Assembly (NCBI GenBank): GCA_030407005.1
Contig: JAUDYN010000002.1
Span: forward strand, 1,550,001 to 1,614,000
DNA: 64,000 bases
Direction of reading: 5' to 3'
DNA from: Desarmillaria ectypa
Lineage: Eukaryota > Basidiomycota > Agaricomycetes > Agaricales > Physalacriaceae
Under the pieces are notes generated by a model that saw only the letters and a program-made list of their open reading frames with translations, was not told where the DNA came from and did not search any database. The position numbers and the translations under genes are program-made. Within the stretch, counting starts at the first letter, position 1. Each line of letters starts with the position of its first letter. Below, one piece after another: positions 44,011 through 56,870 of the stretch.

Positions 44011-45023
44011 ATGTTCGCTCTCTTCAAGAGATTGCTCTGGACGCTACGACACTACTTGAGGTCTTTTCGTCGTCGCTCGCTTTCCTCTTACCATATCCAT
44101 CGCACTGATGAGAGATACGTCACCCTCGCCGAACTGTACACTCACTTTGGGAGGGGTCCACTACCAGCAGAGCTAGTGAAGCACATCACGAGAGACGTGC
44201 TTGAGACCTTGGCTGCACGCAAGGACCAAGGTACCGTATGCATTGGTGAGTTCATTTGTCAATACTACAACGATATATATGATGAGGAGTGAAAGGCCTG
44301 GACCAGGAAAAAATCCTTCTATCGACACAGGACTTGGACTGGCTAGCGTCCTGGCAGTGTGGTGACAGGCAAGACTCTGATGTAGGGTCGTCCGCAACCG
44401 TGGGGACTATCCAACTCCCCTTTGATGCAGCGATGCCGACGGTGTTCCGACTAGTCGGGTATGAAACAAGTAGTAAGGTATCTCCTTCTTCCATGCTCCT
44501 CATGATCGTCTGAAGTCCGTGATAGATGGCGGAGCATCACCTAGAAATTCCACGATCCTCCGTATGCGCTCGTCAGAGGTCATTTTGGGCCTTCCTCCAG
44601 GAGATGCATTATATACAAGCTTCTAATGGGTGAGCCACTCTTTAATCCTTCGTTTCAAACCGTGGATTGCGGTCTGTCAACGGATGAGTCGCACCTCATC
44701 CAAATGATTGAGATGCTACCTGTCGATGGGTTTCTTGGGTTCCCGGAGGATCTCGGGGAAGAGACTCGGAGTGATGGTTCAACGCAGATGGTATGCATAC
44801 GCATTGCGTTGTTCTCGTAGGCTATTTGTCATATCTCCCTTCAGGTGCTCTCCGTCTGGAAACGACGTATTATCCTGTCACGTTGAGGGAGATTTTGTAT
44901 CGGCGGCTTTCTGGAGTGGATGTTGATGAGATATATGTGTTTTTGAATGGGACGCTACGGTTGATACCTGAGGAAAGGACGAGCGTGTCAGATCTACTGC
45001 AGTCGGGGTGGATTACTGGTTGA
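44011..45023 (+). pseudogene. Broken SRPK-like protein kinase fragment
   Basis: The pieces follow the C-lobe of an SR-protein kinase. They are FGRGPLPAELVKHITRDVLE (helix before the catalytic loop), STILRMRSSEVILGLPPG (activation segment end with APE-like SSE), KLLMGEPLFNPSF, ESHLIQMIEMLP, GALRLETTYYP, and GTLRLIPEERTSVSDLLQSG with TGA at 45021-45023. The expected catalytic loop HTDLKPDN is replaced by VCIGLDQEK, so no HxD is present, and no DFG is seen. Between SSEVILG and KLLMGEPLF about 15-20 residues are gone and the frame shifts near 44615-44625. The N-lobe with its ATP loop is absent upstream. I conclude that it is a truncated, inactive relic. A short pseudokinase is the alternative if unseen introns repair the frame. 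A full relative begins at 62990. Confidence 0.6.
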
Positions 45024-46311
45024 GTTTTTACGTCGGTGCCGTCGAGACCTTTCGAGCCCGGACAACGTTTTCCGTTATTTGCGAAATTTTATATAACTGA
45101 TGTATGCATATAGAAATTTCGGTCGTGATGATTGGATACGTTGATAGAGGGAGCAGAGTATATTGGAGAGCGCACAACTGGACGAATACATCTGCGTAGA
45201 TGGACGGCTGGAGTCCAAGGATCATTTAATAATATCATTGGGATCACACTCGCTTGGGCCCGTGTAGGATCGAGACACAAACAGCAAGCGGCCAATTTCA
45301 TCGCAATTACAGTGTCCATGAAGCAGTGTGACTGTAGGAAAATTCACTGCTGGAGCTGATACATTTTCTTCACAGAAAAATGAGACCTCAAAATGTTGCG
45401 ACATTTCATTTGGACTTTTAATGATAAAAAGGAGTTCACAACAACAACTTGAAAGATGAGATATTTTCCATACACTTTTGGTGTAAAAGAGCCAGAAAAA
45501 CGGAATGAAAAAGGCGTTTCCTGCGGTCAGAACAAAGGAAACTGCTTTTCATTCGTAGGAAAGATGTTTTTGGTATTTGAAATGAGCACTAAATAGAACT
45601 AGTTTTTCATTGTGTTTTCCGTATCCCATTTTTGTAGCATTCGAAGGGAAAGAAAAATCACAATATTTTCAGAATACACTTTTCCATCCTGAAAAGGAAC
45701 CAGCTCCAGCAGTGATTGGCCCAGTCTTATCGTGGGAGCTCCCATAAAGTTGCGTCATATAGTGAGGCGATACCTTCGAAGGCGAGCTCGGATTCACACC
45801 AGTTTCCACACCAAGGGTGTACTCTGCGATCTTATAGAATATTTGGTCGACTAAGTTGCTGGGAAAGTCTCGCGGATAAAATTTTTATTATTTAGGCTAT
45901 ATATGAAGATGGGGAGGAATGGTAAGGCCCTAGGGAAGCGTAAAACCTGGCGGACTGATCTCAGATGTAGTTCTGAACTGAAGTCGAATCCGGATCCTAC
46001 GTAATGAGGCATGAATAAATTTAAAGTTCTTTAAGCATTGGCTTTACCATGACTTGGATCAGCGAGAAATAGAATATAGACATTCTACCGGCGGTAACAC
46101 AAGAGGCATTGATTGCGCATATATTCGTAGAATATACGCAAGTATGCCTACAGAATGCAAAGGATCTACATTAATACATCATGTCACAGCAGTGCGTCGG
46201 TAAAAATTGTCGATATTGAGATGATGGTGGTTGTATCAGGCAACAGCCACACACACGCATACAGCTGATCCTCCCAACAAATCCAATTCTTACTTCCGTC
46301 CCCTTTCTCCA
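45024..46311. other. Gene-free stretch with a fold-back element
   Basis: This nearly 1.3 kb is AT-rich and holds no supported gene. It contains the 372-base inverted-repeat element listed separately and a small imperfect palindrome near 46112-46140. The last part is the upstream region of the myosin gene. Confidence 0.45.
45344..45715. mobile_element. Fold-back / MITE-like element with 15-bp terminal inverted repeats
   Basis: The ends are perfect inverted repeats: TCACTGCTGGAGCTG at 45344-45358 and CAGCTCCAGCAGTGA at 45701-45715. An inner pair (45503-45522 and 45536-45554) forms another near-perfect inverted repeat, and both pairs share a midpoint near 45529. The whole unit could therefore fold into one long, imperfect hairpin. 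It is AT-rich, 372 bases long and has no coding frame, which fits a non-autonomous DNA transposon (MITE). I could not see a clear target-site duplication beside the ends, so the superfamily is unknown. Confidence 0.6.
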
Positions 46312-49300
46312 ATGGCGGAGAACATATACAACAAGGGAACAAGGGTCTGGTTCGAGGATAAAGACCATGCTTGGATCTCTGCTGAAGTTATTTCTCTCAC
46401 AAAGGCCGCCGACGACTCTGTCAGGATCGTCTTCGTTGACGAACGCGGCAAGGTCCTCTCCATTCACATCACTCGACTATGTCCATTCATACAATTTTTA
46501 TACAGGAAATTATCGTGAATACCACTGTCAAGGATATCAAGGATGGCGCCACTACCTTGCCCCCCTTAAGGAATCCTCCACTGCTGGAAACGGCGGACGA
46601 TTTGGCTACTCTTTCTCATCTCAACGAACCTTCCGGTACCTCGTTTCCTTCCTCGTCTTCTCTTCAAAGTAACCTTTGGAAACAGTACTTCATACAATAC
46701 GGAATCGTTATGCTCAACACAGCATCTACACATACAGCGGCATCGTGCTTATTGCGGTCAATCCATTTCAGCGTGTCACTCTTTATGGCCCCGAGATCAT
46801 ACAAGCATATAGCGGTAGGCGACGAGGCGACTTGGAACCACATTTGTTTGCCATTGCAGAAGACGCGTATACTGCCATGAGGAAGGAGGGCATGGGCCAG
46901 ACTATCATCGTTTCAGGAGAGAGGTGTGTCATGCTCTACTTTCTTTCGCGTTTGACTGACCCTCTCGCAGTGGTGCCGGAAAAACAGAATCTGTATGTTG
47001 CTTCTTATTTATTGCTCTGCGCTGCTCAATCCCGTCCAGGCAAAATTTATCATGCGCTATCTGGCTTCGGTTAACCCCCCTGACTCTACCGCGAAAGGGA
47101 AGACGAAGTTCTCTCTTGACGACTCCAGTGAAATAGAACGGCAGATCTTGGCGACAAATCCCATTCTCGAAGCGTTTGGAAATGCGAAGACAACACGAAA
47201 TGATAATTCTTCACGCTTTGGCAAATATATCCAGGTCAGTAATTCTTTGTCGATGTCGTCCCCTCTCATGCCCTGCAGATTCTGTTTGACGGCAAACAAG
47301 AAATTGTTGGCGCGCGTATTCGAACCTATCTTCTTGAACGCTCCCGAATCGTTTTTCAACCCCTCACAGAGCGCAATTATCACATCTTTTATCAGCTATG
47401 TGCAGGTGCGCCTTTGAAGGAACGGAAGGATCTCGGGTTGGATACAGACGTTTCAAAGTTCCATTACCTCAAACAAGGCGGTCCCCTGTCAACTCCTATC
47501 GCAGGCGTGGACGATGCTGAAGAGTTCAGAGCCACTCAGCAGGCTTTATCTACCGTTGGAATCAGTGTCGAAAAGCAATGGGCCGTGTTCAGACTCCTCT
47601 CTGCCCTACTCCACCTAGGCAATGTCAAGATTACGCAGCTACGAACGGATGCTATGATTGAAGAAAACAATTCCTCATTACTTCTTGCTACGCGTTTTCT
47701 TGGTGTCAGTCTTGCAGATTTCAAGAAATGGACCATCAAGAAGCAGATTACTACACGTTCGGAGAAGATTGTTTCCTCATTAAATGCAGCTCAAGCAACT
47801 GTTGTTCGGGACAGTGTCGCCAAATTTGTCTATGCTTGCATGTTTGAGTGGTTGGTAGCCATCGTCAACGAAAGTTTGGCAGGCGAAAACGGAGACGCAG
47901 CTGATAGGGCCGAGATGTTCATTGGTGTGCTGGATATCTATGGTTTCGAGCATTTCCAAAAGGTAAAATATCATTCATCGTATAAGTCGTGACACGCTGC
48001 TATTTTTTTCTTACAGAATTCTTTCGAACAATTTAGTATCAACTATGCCAACGAGAAGCTGCAGCAGGAGGTCAGGTCTTTTCTGCCAGTTTGTTAATCT
48101 TAAAGTACTAAACTAGCAGCAGTTCAATTCGCATGTCTTCAAACTAGAGCAAGAAGAGTATTTGAAGGAGGAAATAAACTGGACCTTCATCGATTTCTCA
48201 GACAACCAGCCGTGTATCGACGTTATCGAGGGCAAATTGGGTGTGCTAGCACTTCTTGACGAAGAGTCTCGTCTACCCGCTGGTAGCGACGCCTCTTTCC
48301 TGCAGAAGCTCCACAATCAATTGGGCAAACAGGAATATAAGAAAGTTTACAAGAAGCCGAGGTTTGGGAACACCGCCTTCACCATTGCTCATTATGCCCT
48401 CGACGTCACATACGAAGCGGAAGGTTTCTTGGAAAAGAACAGAGATACTGTGCCAGATGAGCACATGACTCTTCTTGCAGCTACCAGGAATCCTTTCCTG
48501 AAGGAAGTCCTTGATGCAGCTTTGCTTTCAACGAAGCCTTCGGATAGTACTCATCCTGCATCTCCAGCATTTTCGGATTCAGCGAGCGGTGGCTCTCGTC
48601 GTTCATCTGTTATTCCAGACCCTGGTCGACAGTCTTGGATGGGTCCGGCACCCTCCACTTCCATGTCAAGTACAGGTGGTCTGAAACGAGGCGCAGGCGC
48701 CGTCAAGAAACCAACCCAAGGCTCTATCTTCAAAGCCTCTTTGATCACTCTCATGGATACACTTAGCGTCACAAATGTGCATTATATTCGGTGTATAAAA
48801 CCGAATGAATTGAAGAAACCATGGGAGTTTCAGCCACAACAGGTGTTAGGTCAGCTTCGAGCTTGTGGTGTGTTGGAAACAATTCGCATCAGTTGTGCTG
48901 GATATCCCACTCGATGGACTTACGAAGAATTTGCGGAACGGTAGGCTGCTGCTTTTTAACGGAAATATCAGTACTAATCGCTATGCGTTGGTCAGGTACT
49001 ACATGCTCGTCCCATCATCAATATGGCAGCCTCTCATACAGTCACTGGATCTTCGACAGCTGTGTACAACCATTCTTGAAAAGACACTCGAAGACCCCGA
49101 TAAGCACCAGAACGGTCTGACAAAGATCTTCTTCCGTGCTGGAATGCTCGCAGCTTTAGAATCTATGCGAACGGATAGGCTGAACGCTATGGTCACAGTG
49201 GTTCAAAAGAACATGAGGAGGCGTATGGCGGTTAAGAAGTACCAACAGCTCCGCCACGCGACAATCAGGATACAAACATGGTGGCGAGGTATCAGGGCAA

Positions 49301-51923
49301 GGAGGCTTGTAGAACATATCCGGCGTGAAGTTGCTGCTAAGCGCCTGCAAACAGCGATTCGGAGGTTCATCCAGAGGACCCATTTTCTGGACATCAAACG
49401 AGGAATCACGTTGTTCCAGAGCCGTAAGCTTTTCATGTGGTTTCCCAAGTACGGCGTCTAACTTATTTTTCAGGTGTCCGGGGTGTCCAGGCCCGTCAAC
49501 GATACAGAAAAGCAAGAAGCGGAAATGCTGCGTTACTCCTTCAGGGTCTCATCCGTGGCGTGTATGTTATTCGATTATTCTTCGCCTTCGTCAGTTTTCT
49601 CACAGATCCCATCCAGGTTTTCTCGGCGGTCCTTCCGATCCGATGTCAAGCATGTTATCTATCTGCAGTCTTGCATCCGGCGTCGTCTTGCACGTAAAGA
49701 ATTGAAGGCTTTGAAAGCCGAAGCGCGTTCAGTTTCCAAGTTCAAGGAAATATCCTACAAGCTCGAAAACAAAGTTGTTGAACTTACGCAGAATCTCCAG
49801 AAGCGCACGGAGGAGAAGAGGGACTTGCAACGAAAGCTGGAAGAATTGGAGCAACAATTGCAACAGTGGATCAATCGCCACGAAGAAGCCGACGTACGCA
49901 CCAAGGCTCTGCAGACATCGCTGCAAAATGCCGAAGCGCAGCTTTCTCAGCGAGACGACATCCTTCAGGCCAAAGTCGACATAGAGCAGCGGTTAGAAGA
50001 GGCCCTTGCAAAGGTCGCCGAGAAGGACGAGCTGATTCAAAAGCTTAGTGTTGAAGTCAGTCAACAAGCTAGTCGGTTGGAACAGCAACAGCGAGTGGTT
50101 GAGAATGCTCCTATTCGCAACCAAGAGGACAACTCTGTTATCATGACTCTGAAGAACGAAGTCGGCAACCTACGGGAACAGCTCAACAGATCCAACGCTC
50201 TGAACGCTTTGACCCGGGGATCGCGTGCCGAGCCCCCTCTTTCCCCAACATTTGCCCCTACACTCCGAGCTGCGGAGGCCAATGGTGCTGTCAATGGCGT
50301 ACAACGGCATCAGCGAAGACATAGTTCTGCCGGTGTTTATGCTCTACCTCCATCCGACCACCGGTCCTCTACCGATGAGTTGATGTATGATGTACGGAAG
50401 GATCATGCACTGAACCCACGTGCAGTGTCGGTGGCTTTCAACGGGGAAGATAACTACCTGCGCTTCCGACCGAACGGCTTGCCTGACATACGGGACTACG
50501 AGGATCCTGCTGAAGAAAAGATCAAGCTGATGCAGGATAACAAACGCCTGGAGGAAGACGTGTTCGACGGCCTTGTTCGCGGCTTGAAGATACCAGCGCC
50601 AAGTCTGACAAACCCTTCTGCTGTAAAGGAAATTCTATTCCCGGCCAACCTAATCAGCCTTATCACTAATGAGATGTGGAAATATGGTCTGATACAAGAG
50701 AGCGAGAGGTTCCTCGCAAATGTCATGCAAACTATACAAATACATGTCATGGTAAGCCGTTTCATTCTCAGATATAATATATGCTAACTCTGCTTTGCAG
50801 TCGTTTGCTGGTGAAGATGCAATTGTTCCCGGCATTTTCTGGCTGTCAAACGTCCACGAGATGCTATCGTTCATATGCGTAGCCGAAAGTGATATGCTTC
50901 AAGGTATCGGACCCGGGGAGGAGAATTCTGTTCGAGATTTTGATTGGAATGACTATGAACGGTTGGTGTCAGTCGTCAAGCATGACCTTGATTCCTTGGA
51001 GTACAACATCTATCATACATGGATGCTGGAAACGAAGAAGAAGCTTTCCAAAATGGTCATCCCGGCTCTCATTGAGAGCCAGTCGTTACCAGGTTTCACA
51101 ACGAGTGATGGTGGAGGCCGTCTCTTCAATCGACTGCTCAATAGCAACACACAGCCGGCATACAGCATGGACGATATTCTGAGTTTGTTGAATAAGGTGT
51201 GGAAGAGTTTGAAGAGTTACTACATGGAGGAATCTGTGGTGCAGCAGGTTGTTACCGAGCTTCTGAAGCTAATTGGTGTGACGAGTTTCAATGATCTCCT
51301 TATGAGAAGGAATTTCTCTTCATGGAAGAGAGGTGCGTCCGCCATATCACGTTGTCCTTGTACAAACTAACCCCTCTCCACAGCGATGCAAATACAGTAC
51401 AACATCACCCGGATAGAGGAGTGGTGCAAATCTCACGACATGCCAGAAGGGACATTGCAGCTGGAACACTTGATGCAGGCCACCAAACTGCTGCAGCTGA
51501 AAAAGGTACGGACACCACGAACCTTTGTGACCGTGCGCTCATCTATATCATCAATTTTAGGCCACCGCGGCCGACATAGAAATTATCTATGATGTGTGTT
51601 GGATGCTGAGTCCCATGCAAATTCAACGGATGTGCACGAACTATTACGTTGCTGATTATGAGGTTAGTTGCTTTGCTGCTTGTAGGTGACTCGTTCACCC
51701 AATAATTCTCATACAGAATCCGATCTCCCCCGAAATACTACGGGTAGTAGCATCGCGGGTCCAAGCTAATGACCGAAATGACCACCTCCTTCTGTCACCG
51801 GAGACAGAAGAAGTAGGACCATACGAGCTCCCACTCCCCCGCGAAGTGTCTGGGTTGGAAACTTATGTCCCAGCATACTTGAATGTTTCTCATCTGCGGC
51901 GTCTAGCGGCATTAGTTTCATAG
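46312..51923 (+). CDS. MYO2: Class V myosin heavy chain
   Basis: ATG 46312 opens [20 protein letters not shown], an SH3-like lead, then the motor. It has [20 protein letters not shown], the P-loop [10 protein letters not shown] (split over three exons), [20 protein letters not shown] (switch I), [20 protein letters not shown] (switch II), and an actin-binding part with [20 protein letters not shown]. Near 49180-49700 lie IQ motifs ([32 protein letters not shown]). A coiled coil follows (about 49730-50190) and then the cargo-binding dilute domain ([35 protein letters not shown]), ending LRRLAALVS with TAG at 51921-51923. Class V myosin carries vesicles and organelles along actin to growing tips. 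All motor loops are intact. The many introns include a 22-base exon (46971-46992) in the P-loop. Confidence 0.95.
46971..46992 (+). other. 22-base microexon in the myosin V P-loop
   Basis: After the exon ending GGAGAGAG, these 22 bases encode SGAGKTES in frame and are followed by GTATGT. The next exon begins GCAAAATTTATC (AKFI). The exon thus carries most of the ATP-binding P-loop. Confidence 0.8.
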
Positions 51924-52213
51924 TACGGCTGTTATGGATGGTTATCTACTCGTATTCGTATACCTTCGCTTTGCTGGACTCCGACCTCATTCGCACTGCT
52001 GTATTAATGAAGGTTGTCATGTTTCTTGAACCATTGTAGATTGTTTTTTGTTGCATGCATGTATTGGACGTTAAGCGAATCGCCCGGCCAGCGCGCCCAG
52101 GAAAATCCGTTTGTGAATACTACAATACAACAGTGGAATGCTACAAATCCGAGAATATACAAAGTCACAGGAGACGAGAAGTTACGAACGTACAGAAGCT
52201 TCCAACTGCTTTC

Positions 52214-54365
52214 TTAAAAGAGCCAACCGGAGAGCAGGAAAAGAAGAGTGATACCGAATGCTTCCCACTCGGCTTTGATGGTCAGCAGTGCCCTGTTTCC
52301 GTGTCGTCGTTTCTTCGCGATATCCTGTTCGCCATGGCCACAAACTTGGTCAGCAACTGTTGACGGTATTAAGACCTGCGCATGAAACCATTCTTCAGTC
52401 AGCGCTTGATGAAGAAGTCGGTCGTACTTACTTTCGGTGATCCATCGCTGCTGGATACTGTCATATTTCCATCGGAAGGCACAACATATTGGTTACACGT
52501 CAATACGTCAACAAGTGCCTGCTTCGCCTCGAACACTCCGGGAACATTCCATGTTACTGCGCCCGATTGTCCAACGTTGGTTAACAGCGTCAATAGGGGA
52601 GGTTTGGATATGGCGATAGCTTGATTGTTTTCTTGAGGAATGAATGCCATCTTGAAAGTTTCAGCGACCAACTTGTTCGAAGGCAAAGAGCACAGACGTA
52701 CAGGAGTGGTCAAGAAACTGCTGTTAAGAGATATTGCGGATTTGCGAGCAGCATTCAAAGTTTTGACATGGGAGACAAGGGTCTTATTCACTGTTGCGTA
52801 TCCTGACAGCCAAAGACTGATAAGAGATGCCTGGATTAACCATGTGCTGAAAACAAACATAGAAAATACACACGCTTCGCGATTGTTAGGATCCGCGGCA
52901 CCCTGGTAACCTTGTTCTTGTCCTACAAAACCATTAGATGAGAAAGGTGTAGTTCTAGGATGACGCAAAGTCCACCGTAGTATAGAATCGGAATTCCGTC
53001 TGTAACAAAAGACCAAGTAATCGCGTTCTTAACCAGCTGCGAATGGATGCGTGAGTCTTCTAGTGATTCGGTTACAGTCAAGTCAGAGGGCTAACCGCCA
53101 GGTCCCCAGTTATTGACTGGAATCTCGGCACGTCATGATTTTCAAGAAAAGAGCCTGTTCCGAAAGCGCCGCGCTTGTAGGACCTTTGGGACGTAATTGC
53201 AACATCTAAGAGATCAGAAAGGTTGCCTTGTGTCGACGAAAACGCGACAGTGAGGGCAAAGTATGTGGGATAGTCGAGAACACTATCCATGACCTCTGCT
53301 TTCATTAGCTTCCACGAAGAAACGACGCAGCAATGAAAGGTTTACCGGTGTAATCTTTTACGAAGCTCACGTTTTTATCATAGATCTAACGTGGGGGGGA
53401 GGATATATGCGCCTATCAAGGTAAGAAGAGAGAATGACTAACCTCCCCGATCGAAAATACTCCAGCCGCTTTGACGAAGGCGGGCCAAAAGTCCTTTCGA
53501 ACGTGCCTAACCGTGTCAATGCGGATGCCATCGATGTTGTAGTCCTTAACTAATGAGGAGATCCAGGTGTTCATCGTGGCAACAACATTGAGATCTTCGG
53601 TATCGAGGTCGATCAACGCAAGGTTCTTGTCACCCAACCAACATTGTTCTGTTTGAGTCTGATTGCTGTAGTCTTGGATCCAGCAGAATGGATGAAATTC
53701 GGAAGGTGAAGAAAAGGGCGAGAGGCTGGAGAGGTTGAAATCATCGATACTCGAAATGTTTGCTTGCGGATGAGAAGGAACGCCTGCAAAGCTACGGAGC
53801 TCATCAGCAGAAAGATACAACTGGAAAAGAGAAAGGCGATTTACTGATTGACGACCACATCCACCATGATATACATGCCGCGAGCATGTACAACAGAACA
53901 GAGGGTCTTCAAGTCGCCCGGCATGCCAAAGTGAGGATTCAAGTTTGAAATATTTTTGGTCCAATATCTTGGGGATACGTCAAATGGGAGATTCTTGCAA
54001 GGCGAATCACGTACCCATGGTATGGTTCCCCATAAAGGTTTTTATCATCAATATTCTCTACAACGGGCGATATCCAGATGGCGTCGAAACCCATATTTTG
54101 AATGTAGTCGAGATGTTCTGTGATGCCTATCCAGGAGCCGCCGCACAGTGTTCGAGCCGTGGTATTGCAAGGTGCCCCGGCATTGTTTCTGACGGCGAAA
54201 CGATCTGTCAAGAGCTTTGTCGCCATCCATCGTTTGAGTATGATCTGGAAGAGAAACGGCGGGGCCTACTTGGTAGATGGACCTAGCCTGCCACTGGTCG
54301 GCAGTGGCAGCGAAGGAGAGTAAAATGGAAGAGAAAAGAGTCAAGGCGTGGAAGTATCGTAGCAT
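52214..54365 (-). CDS. GH13 alpha-amylase, secreted, possibly GPI-anchored
   Basis: ATG 54365-54363 begins with a signal peptide (MLRYFHALTLFSSILLSFAA) and leads to ADQWQARSIYQLLTDRFAV. The barrel shows TLCGGSWIGITEHLDYIQNM, FDAIWISPVVENI and GEPYHGY. The catalytic set is complete: nucleophile in YNIDGIRIDTVRHV, acid in GVFSIGEV, and third Asp in SFLENHDVPRFQS. Then come WSFVTDGIPILYYG, QEQGYQGAADPNNREA and the C-domain (NVPGVFEAKQALVDVLTCNQ). The last exon reads VLIPSTVADQVCGHGEQDI and ends with a hydrophobic run WEAFGITLLFLLSGWLF and TAA at 52214-52216. Such a tail after a short hydrophilic spacer resembles a GPI-attachment signal, as in fungal cell-wall alpha-amylases such as Aspergillus Agt proteins. 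The enzyme would cut alpha-1,4-glucans. It is divergent from EARS2. Confidence 0.9.
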
Positions 54366-56778
<2,413 letters not shown>

Positions 56779-56870
56779 AATCAATATTGTACAATCGGAA
56801 TGCTACATATATCAAGTCATGTAACAGGTACAGTCTTATTGGCAAATACGGCGGATACAAGTTACAGATG

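Noticed and set aside
45344..45715. Fold-back element read as an rRNA- or snRNA-like gene
   Set aside because: The ends are perfect terminal repeats and no promoter boxes or conserved RNA motifs were seen, so a transposon-like reading is simpler.
46112..46140. Small palindrome TTGCGCATATATTC...GAATATACGCAA
   Set aside because: Short and imperfect; expected by chance in AT-rich DNA.
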